Positions 8,873 through 19,579 are shown, counted from the stretch's first letter. The stretch is DNA of 34,062 nt from Marinobacterium sp. (GCA_018623095.1 JAAZVX010000006.1:1-34062); one strand, 5' to 3'. The notes: a model not told the origin generated them from the sequence alone. Numbers and translations: made by a program.

Positions 8873-9751
8873 ATGTCATCTCAATCCCGAAGCAGTCGAT
8901 TTATGCCTCGCCTGCTACTTAGTCCGGCTGTGATCACTCTGTTGATCTGGATGGTCGTGCCACTGGCTTTGACGATCTATTTCTCGTCAATCTTTTATAA
9001 CTTGATGCAGCCAGATGTTACCGGCTTTGCAGGTTGGATGAACTATGAGTTCATGATTACTAACCCTGCATTCACTGATGCTATTTGGAATACATTGGTG
9101 CTCTTGGCTTCAACCGTAGCTATCACCGTCATTGGTGGTTTAGCGATCGCGTTGCTCATTAATGAGGCTTTTCCGGGTCGTGGCATTGTTCGTCTTCTAC
9201 TGATTTCGCCATTTTTCGTCATGCCTACAGTGAACGCGCTGTTGTGGAAACACATGATGATGAACCCAATTTACGGTGTGTTAGCTCAAATTTGGACGTT
9301 TTTTGGTCTGACACCCATCAACTGGCTACAGGACTTGCCTCTTTTCTCAGTCATTCTAATGATTAGTTGGCAGTGGCTTCCTTTTGCCTGTCTGATTCTA
9401 ATGACATCACTACAGTCTATGGATCGTGAACAGCTAGAAGCGGCCGATATGGACGGCGCCAACTACTGGCAGAAGTTCCGTTACATGTACCTACCTCATC
9501 TGGCGCGCCCAATTTCGGTCGTCATTATGATTGAGGTGATCTTCTTGCTGTCTGTATTTGCGGAAATCTTTACAACCACGAACGGTGGTCCAGGTACACA
9601 GAGCACAAACCTTGCTTACTTGATCTTTAACGAAGCGTTGCAATCTTTCGATATTGGTGTCGCATCTGCGGGTGCTGTATTTGCCATCATCTTGGCTAAC
9701 ATCGTTGCGATCTTCCTGGTTCGCATCATCGGTAAGAACCTGGAGAAGTAA
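8873..9751 (+). CDS. Polyol ABC transporter permease (SmoF/MtlF-like)
   Basis: ATG at 8873 preferred over TTG 8867; six-TM permease with EAADMDGANYWQKFRYMYLPHL motif. Confidence 0.92.
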   Translation: MSSQSRSSRFMPRLLLSPAVITLLIWMVVPLALTIYFSSIFYNLMQPDVTGFAGWMNYEFMITNPAFTDAIWNTLVLLASTVAITVIGGLAIALLINEAFPGRGIVRLLLISPFFVMPTVNALLWKHMMMNPIYGVLAQIWTFFGLTPINWLQDLPLFSVILMISWQWLPFACLILMTSLQSMDREQLEAADMDGANYWQKFRYMYLPHLARPISVVIMIEVIFLLSVFAEIFTTTNGGPGTQSTNLAYLIFNEALQSFDIGVASAGAVFAIILANIVAIFLVRIIGKNLEK

Positions 9752-9753
9752 TC

Positions 9754-10587
9754 ATGAGTACTAAAAAATCTAAATTGACAACCAGCCTGATCGTGAGAAC
9801 GATTGCGGCTTGGGGAATAGCGCTAATGCTCTTTTTCCCGTTGATCTTTATGGGCATTACCGCCTTCAAAACAGAGCTGCAGGCGATAGCCGTACCAAGT
9901 CTTTGGGCATTTGAGCCGACACTGGAAAACTTCCATGTTGTGAACGAGCGCTCTGACTACATGCAGTTCGCTTGGAACTCAGTGGTGACTTCTGTTGTTT
10001 CAACTGTACTTGGTCTGCTAATAGCGGCCCCTGCTGCATACAGCATGGCGTTTTCGCCGACTAAAGGCACTAACGGACTGTTGCTATGGATGCTTTCAAC
10101 GAAATTTATGCCAGCGGTCGGTGCACTGCTTCCGATCTACATCATCTTCCAACAGTTTGGTCTGCTGGATACGAAAACGGCTTTGGTCATCATCTTTACC
10201 ATGATGAACCTGCCGATCATGGTTTGGATGCTATACACCTACTTTAAAGATATCCCACACGAGATCCTTGAAGCCGCGCGTATGGATGGTGCTTCGGTTT
10301 GGCAGGAGTTCCGCCACGTGTTGCTCCCATTGGGTATAGGTGGTTTGGCTTCTACCGGTTTGCTTTGTCTAGTGCTTGCATGGAACGAAGCATTCTGGGC
10401 GCTGAACCTAGGTGCTGCAGAAGCGGGCACCCTAGCAACCATGATGGTCAGCTATTCAAGTCCTGAAGGTCTGTTCTGGGCGAAGCTTTCAGCAGCGTCT
10501 CTAATGGCCATTGCCCCAATCGTTGTGATCGGTTGGTTCTCACAGAAACAGTTGGTTCAAGGCCTGACTTTCGGCGCCGTGAAGTAA
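9754..10587 (+). CDS. Polyol ABC transporter permease (SmoG/MtlG-like)
   Basis: 277 aa; EAARMDGASVWQEFRHVLLPLGIGG permease motif; tightly linked to the upstream permease. Confidence 0.92.
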   Translation: MSTKKSKLTTSLIVRTIAAWGIALMLFFPLIFMGITAFKTELQAIAVPSLWAFEPTLENFHVVNERSDYMQFAWNSVVTSVVSTVLGLLIAAPAAYSMAFSPTKGTNGLLLWMLSTKFMPAVGALLPIYIIFQQFGLLDTKTALVIIFTMMNLPIMVWMLYTYFKDIPHEILEAARMDGASVWQEFRHVLLPLGIGGLASTGLLCLVLAWNEAFWALNLGAAEAGTLATMMVSYSSPEGLFWAKLSAASLMAIAPIVVIGWFSQKQLVQGLTFGAVK

Positions 10588-10605
10588 GTATTTGGAGTTT
10601 TAAAC

Positions 10606-11619
10606 ATGTCCTATTTAGAATTAAAAAACGTCGATAAGTACTACGGCGATGTGCACGCGATCAAAGGGGTTAACCTGACGATCAACAAAGGCGAATTTAT
10701 TGTATTCGTGGGCCCTTCTGGTTGTGGTAAGTCAACGCTGCTTCGCATGATTGCAGGTCTAGAAGAGATCAACGACGGTGATCTTGTATTGGATGGCAAT
10801 GAGATCACCCATCAGGCACCCTCTAAACGTGATTTGGCGATGGTGTTCCAGTCATACGCTCTCTACCCACACATGACTGTTGAAGAGAACATGTCCTTCG
10901 CTTTGCGTATCAAAGGCGAAGATCAGTCTGTGATTGATCAAAAAGTTGCTAAGGCTGCAGAGACACTGAACCTGACGCCTTACTTGAAGCGCACGCCTAA
11001 GGAGCTTTCCGGTGGCCAGCGTCAGCGTGTTGCGATTGGTCGTGCGATTGTTCGCTCACCAAAAGTGTTCTTGTTCGACGAGCCGCTTTCAAACTTGGAT
11101 GCCGCTCTTCGTGGTCAAACGCGTGTTGAGATTGCAGAACTTCACCGTGATTTGAATGCAACCAGCATTTATGTAACACACGACCAGGTAGAGGCAATGA
11201 CTCTGGCCGATCGCGTAGTCGTTCTTCAGGGTGGTGTGATTGAACAAGTTGGAACGCCGATGGAACTGTACGAAGCACCTGCAAATAAGTTTGTCGCTCA
11301 GTTTATCGGTCAGCCCCAGATGAACTTGCTCTCGGCTAGTTACTTTAGTGGTATCTCACCAGAAGCAGTCGACGTTGGGATTCGTCCAGAGCACTTTACC
11401 ATTGTTGAAGCGGGCCAGGGTGCTATTTCGGGTCAGGTCGAATTGGTTGAAGCGCTAGGCAACGAAACACTTATTCACGTCTGTCTAGAAGGCGCTGGCG
11501 AGAAGTTGATTGTTCGTCAGTACGAGCAACCTACTGTTAAAGTTCGTGACACTGTCTCTATCAATTACGACGTTTCTCACCTGCATCAATTCGATGTGAA
11601 AGGTGAGGCGATTCGCTGA
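10606..11619 (+). CDS. Polyol/sugar ABC transporter ATP-binding protein (SmoK/MtlK/UgpC-like)
   Basis: Walker A GPSGCGKST, signature LSGGQRQRVAIGRA, Walker B VFLFDEPLSNLD, C-terminal TOBE-type region. Confidence 0.95.
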   Translation: MSYLELKNVDKYYGDVHAIKGVNLTINKGEFIVFVGPSGCGKSTLLRMIAGLEEINDGDLVLDGNEITHQAPSKRDLAMVFQSYALYPHMTVEENMSFALRIKGEDQSVIDQKVAKAAETLNLTPYLKRTPKELSGGQRQRVAIGRAIVRSPKVFLFDEPLSNLDAALRGQTRVEIAELHRDLNATSIYVTHDQVEAMTLADRVVVLQGGVIEQVGTPMELYEAPANKFVAQFIGQPQMNLLSASYFSGISPEAVDVGIRPEHFTIVEAGQGAISGQVELVEALGNETLIHVCLEGAGEKLIVRQYEQPTVKVRDTVSINYDVSHLHQFDVKGEAIR

Positions 11620-11628
11620 GGAGTCGTT

Positions 11629-13032
11629 ATGAGTGATACACAACCTTACGTAAACCTGCACCTAGGTCTGGGCTCATTTCATCGAGCTCACCAGGCTCTC
11701 TATTTGCAGTGGTTACATGATTTAGGTGATCAATCGTGGGTGCTTGCAGGCGGTAATATTCGTCCTGACATGGCCGATACGATAGCCGCTCTTCAAGCCT
11801 CGTCGGGTGCCTACACACTTGAGACAGTAACGACTCAGGGTAAGCGTGAATACAAGCGCATTGAAGCAATTAAGCAGATCATTCCGTTTGATGCAGAGTT
11901 AAATAATCTGACAGCGGTTGCCGTTAATGAGAAGACAAAGATCATCTCATTCACTGTTACGGAAGCGGGCTATTACTTAGACTCACAAGATCAGTTGGAT
12001 CAGAGTTACACAGATCTTGTATCCGATCTTAAAGGGGAAACCGTTTCAACCCTGTACGGTGCGCTGACACGTATGCTCAAGGCGCGCGCTGAATCCGGTG
12101 CTGGCCCTGTGACGCTTATGAACTGTGACAACCTGCGCTCTAACGGCGAACGTTTTATGAAGGGTTTTTTGCAGTTCCTTCATCTTAGATGCGAAGACGA
12201 CCTTAAGGCGTGGGTGTTAGAAAATACTTCAGCACCGAATGCTATGGTTGATCGAATTACACCACGTCCTACTGCGGATGTGGCAGAGCGTGTAAAAGCT
12301 GCGACGGGTATAGATGACAAGGCCGCTCTCATGGGTGAGTCATTTATTCAATGGGTTATTGAAGATCACTTTATTGCAGGACGCCCCGCTTGGGAAAAAG
12401 TCGGTGTGGAGATGGTTGACGACGTAGGCCCCTATGAGGAAGCTAAAATTCGTTGCTTGAACGCGACACACAGTTGCATTGCATGGGCAGGTACTTTGGC
12501 GGGAATGGAGTTTATTCATGAGGGAACTCAGGATGAAGAGATTCGACAGTTAGGGTACGACTACGTAACTAATAATGTCATTCCTGCCTTACCAGATTGC
12601 CCATTGGACTTAGCAAAATACCGTGATGTAGTGTTGGATCGATTCTCAAACCCTAATGTTGAAGATACGAACGCACGCGTGGCAATGGATGGATTTTCGA
12701 AGGTTCCGGGGTTCATCCTACCAACGATTCGAGATGGCTTAGAACGTGGATTGGATTTACAATCAGTGTCGGTACTACCTGCGCTTTTCTTAGCTTTTCT
12801 AGTACGTGAGCGCCAAGGAAACATTCCTTTTCCGTACGAAGATCAGCTTATGGATATCGTCGTTGCAGACGCCATCGTTGAGTCCGATGATCCGGTCAAA
12901 GCCTTTGTTGCGGAGCGACTGCTCTTTAACGAGTTGGCTGGCAATGAGACGCTACTGGCTGCAATGCGACGAGCTTACCAACAAGTGAATGAGTTTATCG
13001 AGCGCCGTGAGGAGATGTTGATAACAGGCTAA
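11629..13032 (+). CDS. Mannitol-dehydrogenase superfamily, D-arabitol 4-dehydrogenase (DalD)-like
   Basis: 467 aa; LHLGLGSFHRAHQALYLQWLHDLGD, SFTVTEAGYYL, MNCDNLRSNGERF, NAMVDRITPRPTAD, GESFIQWVIEDHF, KIRCLNATHSCIAWAGTLAG. Closer in recalled sequence to Klebsiella DalD than to Pseudomonas MtlD. Confidence 0.85.
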   Translation: MSDTQPYVNLHLGLGSFHRAHQALYLQWLHDLGDQSWVLAGGNIRPDMADTIAALQASSGAYTLETVTTQGKREYKRIEAIKQIIPFDAELNNLTAVAVNEKTKIISFTVTEAGYYLDSQDQLDQSYTDLVSDLKGETVSTLYGALTRMLKARAESGAGPVTLMNCDNLRSNGERFMKGFLQFLHLRCEDDLKAWVLENTSAPNAMVDRITPRPTADVAERVKAATGIDDKAALMGESFIQWVIEDHFIAGRPAWEKVGVEMVDDVGPYEEAKIRCLNATHSCIAWAGTLAGMEFIHEGTQDEEIRQLGYDYVTNNVIPALPDCPLDLAKYRDVVLDRFSNPNVEDTNARVAMDGFSKVPGFILPTIRDGLERGLDLQSVSVLPALFLAFLVRERQGNIPFPYEDQLMDIVVADAIVESDDPVKAFVAERLLFNELAGNETLLAAMRRAYQQVNEFIERREEMLITG

Positions 13033-13055
13033 CTAGGTTAGCTATTGAGGTGCAT

Positions 13056-13979
13056 ATGCAATCAAGTGAATTAAAGGTCATTAGACCACCAGAAAAAGAG
13101 AGTGATTTCCATCGTCATCCCGAGCTCGGTTATGAAGAGCAGATCGATGAGGGGTTTATTCGTTTTTTGGAGCATGGTGCACCTCACCAGCTGATTCGTT
13201 GGCATTGCCACGAAGAGTATGAACTGCATCTAATAACCGAGACACAGGGTAAAGTCTTTGTGGGCGATTACATTGGGCACTTTCAGCCTGGTCAGCTCGT
13301 CATGACGGGCCCTCACCTCCCTCACAACTGGATCACTACGGAATACCCTGACGGCCAAGATCATGTTGAAGTGCGTGACAAGGTATTGCAGTTCCGTCGC
13401 GAACCCCTTGTGCGCAGCGCTGAATTGATTCCTGAGATGCGTTCTTTAATGAATTTCTTGGATCGTGCAGCTAACGGTGTTGAATTCTATGGCATCAGTG
13501 CTCAAGTTGAAGCGATGATGGACCGTATCAAAGTCAGTTCCGGTATGGATCGTTTGGCCAATTTTGTTGAGCTGATGGCTGTCCTGGCCAAACATGAAAA
13601 CTATCGCCTGCTCTCTTCTGTGCAGTTGCAGAGCCGTGATGACCAACACCACCTTGACGAGATTAGTGAAATCGTTGGTTACGTCTCAGAGCACTACTCA
13701 ACCAACTTCAATATGGCGGAAGTCGCTGAAAAGTTTGGTATGAGTGAGAGTCGATTCTCTCGCTACTTCCGTAAAGCGACCGGCAACACCTTTACTGACT
13801 TTGTCACTCGCATGCGTATCAACAAGGCCAGTCAACTGCTTCTCGATACGGATCAGTACATCTCTACGATCTGTTACAGCGTTGGTTTTAATAACGTCGC
13901 TAACTTTAACCGTAGGTTTATGGAAGTGCGCGGCATGACGCCGAGTGAATTTCGCAAAAACGGTAAGCTACGTTACTGA
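13056..13979 (+). CDS. AraC family transcriptional regulator with cupin N-terminus
   Basis: ATG 13056 (GTG at 13050 also possible); HCHEEYELHLI cupin and C-terminal AraC HTH (MAEVAEKFGMSESRFSRYFRKATGNTFTDFVTRMRINKASQLLLDTDQYISTICYSVGFNNVANFNRRFMEVRGMTPSEFRK). Confidence 0.92.
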   Translation: MQSSELKVIRPPEKESDFHRHPELGYEEQIDEGFIRFLEHGAPHQLIRWHCHEEYELHLITETQGKVFVGDYIGHFQPGQLVMTGPHLPHNWITTEYPDGQDHVEVRDKVLQFRREPLVRSAELIPEMRSLMNFLDRAANGVEFYGISAQVEAMMDRIKVSSGMDRLANFVELMAVLAKHENYRLLSSVQLQSRDDQHHLDEISEIVGYVSEHYSTNFNMAEVAEKFGMSESRFSRYFRKATGNTFTDFVTRMRINKASQLLLDTDQYISTICYSVGFNNVANFNRRFMEVRGMTPSEFRKNGKLRY

Positions 13980-13990
13980 TCTATCCCTAA

Positions 13991-14686
<696 letters not shown>

Positions 14687-14727
14687 CGCCTGTTCGAATT
14701 TGTTACTACTCTCTAAAGAGGTTACTC

Positions 14728-14940
14728 ATGGCACGTGTTACTGTGGAAGATTGCCTAGACAATCTTGATAACCGTTTTGAACTTGTAATGGTTGCGTCTA
14801 AACGTGCGCGTCAGATCGCTACCGGTGGTCAAGATCCTAAAGTTGAATGGGAAAACGACAAGCCAACTGTCGTTGCGCTTCGCGAGATCGCGGATGGCCA
14901 CACCACTCGTTCCGTTCTTGATGAGCCAGTTCTGGACTAA
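14728..14940 (+). CDS. rpoZ: RNA polymerase omega subunit
   Basis: [57 protein letters not shown]. Confidence 0.98.
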   Translation: MARVTVEDCLDNLDNRFELVMVASKRARQIATGGQDPKVEWENDKPTVVALREIADGHTTRSVLDEPVLD

Positions 14941-14963
14941 CTCTTCCAACTCTCTTCAAAGTG

Positions 14964-15009
14964 GGGCATCATCCTTATCATATTGTTTGTTAAGCGATAA
15001 CTGATGCCC
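14964..15009 (+). promoter_or_regulatory. Predicted hairpin enclosing the spoT initiation codon
   Basis: GGGCATCA (14964-14971) pairs with TGATGCCC (15002-15009, containing ATG 15004-15006); inner TTATC (14975-14979) pairs with GATAA (14996-15000). Confidence 0.5.
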
Positions 15010-17130
15010 ACTATTGACGCTCTATCTGGACGCCTTACCGAATATTTGGACTCTGATGAGATCCGCAAGGTAAGGCGTGCTTATTTCTATGCGGAACAGG
15101 CCCATGATGGCCAGCGCCGTAAGAGTGGTGAGCCCTACGTTACCCACCCCCTAGCGGTCGCCAGTGTGCTTGCCGAAATGCACATGGACCGCGATTGCCT
15201 GATTGCAGCGATGTTGCATGATGTTATCGAAGACACTGAAATCGACTTTGAAGGTATCTCGGGCCAGTTTGGTGAGACGGTCGCACGCGTTGTGGATGGT
15301 GTCTCAAAACTGACGCACCTTGAGTTTGAGAGTAAAGCGGAAGCGCAGGCAGAAAACTTCCAGAAGATGGTTTTGGCGATGGCGGAAGATATCCGCGTCA
15401 TCATCGTTAAGCTCGCCGACCGTCTGCATAACATGCGCACCCTGGGTGCGATGCGTCCTGACAAACAGCGTCGTATCGCTAAAGAGACACTTGATATCTA
15501 TGCACCCATCGCAGCACGTTTGGGTATGCGTGATGTACAAGTTGAGCTTGAAGACCTGGCGTTTAAATCTTTCCACCCGATGCGTGCCAAGTACATTCGT
15601 CGTGCAGTGGTGCAAGCACGTGGTCAGCGCAAAGATATTATCTCTGAAATCCAGGAAGCGATTAATCGACGCTTAAAGCAAGAGGGGCTGGACGGCGAGG
15701 TGAGCGGTCGCGAAAAGCACCTTTACTCCATCTACCGTAAAATGAAGAGTGAAAACCGCAGTTTTGCCAGCATCATGGATGTGTTCGCTTTTCGCATCGT
15801 TACGACGTCGGTTGATAATTGTTACCGAATTTTGGGTGCTGTGCATAACCTCTTTAAGCCGGTACCGGGTCGCTTTAAAGATTACATTGCGATCCCTAAA
15901 GCGAATGGTTATCAATCCCTACATACCGACCTGTTTGGCGCTCGTGACATTACCATTGAGGTTCAGATAAGAACCCATGAAATGGATGCTGTCGCCGCAC
16001 AGGGCATCGCCGAGCACAGTCACTACAAACAGAGTGGCGATGGCAGTAGTGCCGAAGGTTCATACAACCGTGCCCGTAAATGGCTTCAAGGCTTGCTTGA
16101 GATGCAACAGGCTGCCGGTGACTCGATGGAGTTTATCGACAGCGTCAAGAAAGAGCTGTTCCCTGATGAGGTCTACGTCTTTACGCCGAAAGGACGGATT
16201 CTCGAACTGCCAAAAGGGGCCACACCGGTCGATTTCGCCTATGCGGTTCATACGGATGTCGGTAACTCCTGTATCTCTTGTCGAGTTGATCGCCATCTCT
16301 CTCCTCTGTCTGAACCCCTCAAAACAGGTCAAACGGTTGAGATCATTACGACACCTCGTGCCCAACCCAATATGGCGTGGCTCAACTTTGTCGTCACGGG
16401 TAAAGCGAGAACGTCCATTCGCCACTTCCTGAAAAATCAAAAGCAGCATGAATCCATTGAGTTGGGTCGCCGTCTTCTGAATCAATATCTGGCTCAATAT
16501 GAGATCAGCGATACACAGCTTGATCAGAAGAGAGTGAACCAACTGTTAGGCGAATTGAAATTCGAGAGCTTCGATGATCTGTTAGAAGATATCGGATTGG
16601 GCAATCGTATGGCGTATGTTATCGCACAGCGTCTGCAACCGATGGCCGGTGAATCTGACGAGGCGGAGTCGCTCATTGGAACGGATGGTAAACCGATTTC
16701 GATTCGCGGTGCTGATGGCATGGTGATGCACTTCGCACGCTGTTGTTACCCGATACCTGGCGATAACATCGTCGGCAATATTTCCGCTGGCCGTGGTCTA
16801 GTGGTGCACCGCTCTGATTGTCGTAATCTTAACGGCAAACGTGATGAGAACACTAACCGTAACATCTACATCGAGTGGGGTGATACCGGTGAAGATGAGT
16901 ACACTACCGTGTTAGAGGTTCAGGTTGAATCTCAGCGAGGTATCATTGCTCAGCTGGCCATGGCGGTCTCTTCGGTGGGTGGTAACGTCAATCAGTTATT
17001 GTCAGGCGAGAAAGATGGCCAGATGAATGCAGTGACCATTGAGTTGACCGTCACTAACCGAGTTCACCTAGCCCGTGTTATGAAGAAATTGCGTGCTATT
17101 AAGCAAGTGACCCGAGTAAGTCGAGCTTAA
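15004..17130 (+). CDS. spoT: Bifunctional (p)ppGpp synthetase/hydrolase
   Basis: 708 aa; HD domain HDVIEDTEIDFEGI, synthetase FRIVTTSVDNCYRILGAVHNLFKPVPGRFKDYIAIPKANGYQSLHT, TGS and ACT domains; gmk-rpoZ-spoT order. Confidence 0.97.
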   Translation: MPTIDALSGRLTEYLDSDEIRKVRRAYFYAEQAHDGQRRKSGEPYVTHPLAVASVLAEMHMDRDCLIAAMLHDVIEDTEIDFEGISGQFGETVARVVDGVSKLTHLEFESKAEAQAENFQKMVLAMAEDIRVIIVKLADRLHNMRTLGAMRPDKQRRIAKETLDIYAPIAARLGMRDVQVELEDLAFKSFHPMRAKYIRRAVVQARGQRKDIISEIQEAINRRLKQEGLDGEVSGREKHLYSIYRKMKSENRSFASIMDVFAFRIVTTSVDNCYRILGAVHNLFKPVPGRFKDYIAIPKANGYQSLHTDLFGARDITIEVQIRTHEMDAVAAQGIAEHSHYKQSGDGSSAEGSYNRARKWLQGLLEMQQAAGDSMEFIDSVKKELFPDEVYVFTPKGRILELPKGATPVDFAYAVHTDVGNSCISCRVDRHLSPLSEPLKTGQTVEIITTPRAQPNMAWLNFVVTGKARTSIRHFLKNQKQHESIELGRRLLNQYLAQYEISDTQLDQKRVNQLLGELKFESFDDLLEDIGLGNRMAYVIAQRLQPMAGESDEAESLIGTDGKPISIRGADGMVMHFARCCYPIPGDNIVGNISAGRGLVVHRSDCRNLNGKRDENTNRNIYIEWGDTGEDEYTTVLEVQVESQRGIIAQLAMAVSSVGGNVNQLLSGEKDGQMNAVTIELTVTNRVHLARVMKKLRAIKQVTRVSRA

Positions 17131-17136
17131 CCTCGA

Positions 17137-19044
17137 TCAGGCCAGCGCTTGTTCCAGCGCTTCGAGCTGTTCCTGAGTTTCAAACCACTCCAGTTCAACA
17201 CCCTCTAATTCACTTTTAGCTTCGGCCTGCTGGCTGAGTAGAGCTTTTAACTCATCTTTACGCTGATCAGTGTAAAGATCCGTGTCGGCAAGTTGTGACT
17301 CTAGGGCTTCTAGCGATTGATTGAGCGCTTCCATTTTTGCATCAAGCTTCTCAAGTGCCTTTCGCATTGGGCGTAATTTGGAGCGTCTTTCAGCCTCTAT
17401 GCGTTTCTGCTCTTTACGATCAGCGGCGCGTTGTGACCGACCTTCGGATGTAATAACAGGGGATGAATCCTCCTGTCGTTGTGTCGCGAGCCATCGGTGG
17501 TAATCATCGAGATCACCGTCGAACTCAGTCACTTTGCCGTCAGCAACCAGCAGGAACTGATCGACCGTGTTAGCCAGTAGGTGGCGATCGTGGGATACTA
17601 ATATGATCGAGCCTTCAAAGTCTTGTAGGGCTAACGTCAGTGCGTGGCGCACTTCCAGATCCAGGTGGTTAGTCGGCTCATCCAGTAGTAGTAAATTCGG
17701 TTTGTGCCATGCAATTAACGCCAATGCCAGACGGGCCTTTTCCCCGCCAGAGAAACGCCCTATGGGATCCAGTGCATCGTCGCCACTGAAACCAAAAGAG
17801 CCGGCAAATGAACGCAGTTGGGCCTCTGTCGCCTTAGGCGCGATACGCTGAAGGTGCAGTAGAACCGAGGCGTTCATATCCAGTGCTTCTAGCTGGTGCT
17901 GTGCAAAGTAGCCGATCTTCAAATGCTCACCGCAAGAGCGCTCACCACTAATCAATGGCAGATCACCCACTAAGCTTTTCACAAGGGTCGATTTACCAGC
18001 ACCATTTCGACCCAATAGACCGATTCGTTGCCCCGGCACGAGACCCAATGACACACCGTCCAGTATTTTGTTCTGCTCGTTGTAGCCCAATTCACTGTTG
18101 TAGAGGGTTAACAAAGGTGATGAGAGCTTCTCTGAGCAATCGAATCGAAAGCTAAAAGGGGAGTCGATGTGCGCCGCCGAGATCATCTCCATGCGCTCAA
18201 GCTCTTTAATTCGGCTTTGAGCCTGCTTAGCTTTACTCGCTTTCGCTTTGAAACGACGCACAAAGCTTTCGATGTGCGCGATCTGTGCTTGCTGCTTGTC
18301 GTATGCGGCCTGTTGCTGCGCTAGTCGTTCAGCACGCATGCGTTCAAACGCGGAGTAGTTACCTTTGTACAGAGTGAGCTGTTGCTGATACAGGTGTACC
18401 ACCTGATTAGCGGTCGCGTCGACAAAAGCTCGGTCGTGCGAAATCAGAATCAGGGTGCCTAGATATTGATTTAACCACTGCTCTAGCCAGATGGTTGCAT
18501 CTAAATCTAAGTGGTTGGTCGGCTCATCGAGCAGCAGTAGCTCAGAGCGGCACATCAACGCCTGGGCAAGATTGAGACGAATGCGCCAGCCTCCTGAAAA
18601 GCTCTGTACCGGCTTGCTGGCATCATCAGCCGCAAAGCCCAAACCATTGAGTAGGGTGTGCGCCCGCGATTCGGCACGGTAGCCGTCGATGGCCTCTAAT
18701 TGCGCATAGATCTCACCAAGTTCTGGGCTATGCTCCTGCTCAGCGATAGCCAGTCTGCTTTGAAGCTGACGAAGCTCTTTGTCACCATCGAGCACATAAT
18801 CCAAAGCACATCGGTCACTGCTAGAGACCTCTTGGGCCATATGGGCAATCTTATTGGATGCAGGCTTATGGAGCTCACCGGTATCTTGCGATAACTCGCC
18901 CAGTATCAGTTTGAACAGACTCGATTTACCCACACCATTGGCACCAATAAGGGCAACTTTCCAACCAAAATGAATATTTAAGTCGGCGTGATCAATTAAG
19001 CGCTGCGCGCCACGTTGTAAACTGAGTTGTTCAAGTCGTATCAT
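17137..19044 (-). CDS. ABC-F family ATP-binding protein (YheS-like)
   Basis: Two ABC cassettes (GANGVGKSS; GRNGAGKST; two LLLDEPTNHLDL motifs), no TM; start MIRLEQLSLQRG at 19044 preferred over 19062. Confidence 0.92.
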   Translation of the reverse strand: MIRLEQLSLQRGAQRLIDHADLNIHFGWKVALIGANGVGKSSLFKLILGELSQDTGELHKPASNKIAHMAQEVSSSDRCALDYVLDGDKELRQLQSRLAIAEQEHSPELGEIYAQLEAIDGYRAESRAHTLLNGLGFAADDASKPVQSFSGGWRIRLNLAQALMCRSELLLLDEPTNHLDLDATIWLEQWLNQYLGTLILISHDRAFVDATANQVVHLYQQQLTLYKGNYSAFERMRAERLAQQQAAYDKQQAQIAHIESFVRRFKAKASKAKQAQSRIKELERMEMISAAHIDSPFSFRFDCSEKLSSPLLTLYNSELGYNEQNKILDGVSLGLVPGQRIGLLGRNGAGKSTLVKSLVGDLPLISGERSCGEHLKIGYFAQHQLEALDMNASVLLHLQRIAPKATEAQLRSFAGSFGFSGDDALDPIGRFSGGEKARLALALIAWHKPNLLLLDEPTNHLDLEVRHALTLALQDFEGSIILVSHDRHLLANTVDQFLLVADGKVTEFDGDLDDYHRWLATQRQEDSSPVITSEGRSQRAADRKEQKRIEAERRSKLRPMRKALEKLDAKMEALNQSLEALESQLADTDLYTDQRKDELKALLSQQAEAKSELEGVELEWFETQEQLEALEQALA

Positions 19045-19111
19045 GGGCGGCAAGTTTATCACAGCAAGGTGTGTAATCCTCTCAGCTAGACGCCTTAAAT
19101 TTGGAGATAAT

Positions 19112-19579
19112 GTGGTTCCCGCAGGATTAAAACTCGATAATCCCCTATGGGCTTTCGCTTTAGAAATCTATCCGTCAGTATCTGAACCGATGCTGTCGAT
19201 TCAGTCGAAAGGGGGGCGGGTCAATTTGATGTTGGCTGCGCTCTGGTCTGCCTCAGAACAGATCGAGTGGCCTGGTGCGATCCCCGACTCTATTGAGGCG
19301 TGGCACCAGCAGATATTGCCCATTCGCTCGCACCGTCTCTCTTTGAAAACACAACTGAATGACTACCCTGAACTTGAACCGCTTTATAAACACTTAAAAG
19401 GGGTCGAGTTGAATATGGAGCGCGTCGAGATAGCGATGCTCTATCAGTGGTTAACACCCCAAAGTAGGGCCATTAACCCCATCGCAGCTCAATCCAATTT
19501 GGCTAGGGTATTAACCGGTATCAACAGTATCGATCAGGAGAAGGGCGTCATTCTTCAACTCTTCGAGCGACACTCATAA
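19112..19579 (+). CDS. TIGR02444/DUF2390-type conserved protein
   Basis: LDNPLWAFALEIYPSVSEPMLSIQ...GGRVNLMLAALW family pattern. GTG 19112 with GGAG (19103-19106) is a better start than the listed 19043, which overlaps the divergent gene. Confidence 0.7.
   Translation: MVPAGLKLDNPLWAFALEIYPSVSEPMLSIQSKGGRVNLMLAALWSASEQIEWPGAIPDSIEAWHQQILPIRSHRLSLKTQLNDYPELEPLYKHLKGVELNMERVEIAMLYQWLTPQSRAINPIAAQSNLARVLTGINSIDQEKGVILQLFERHS

Noticed and set aside
13446-13652. 68-aa minus-strand ORF within the AraC regulator
   Set aside because: Fully antisense to a well-conserved AraC protein.
15977-16542. Paired 151-aa plus-frame and 160-aa minus-frame ORFs
   Set aside because: Both sit inside spoT; spoT motifs are continuous across the interval, so these are shadow frames.
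17131-17160. Repeated CAGCGCTT near the spoT/ABC-F convergence
   Set aside because: Falls in the ABC-F coding end; readily explained by coding repetition and lacks a T-tract.
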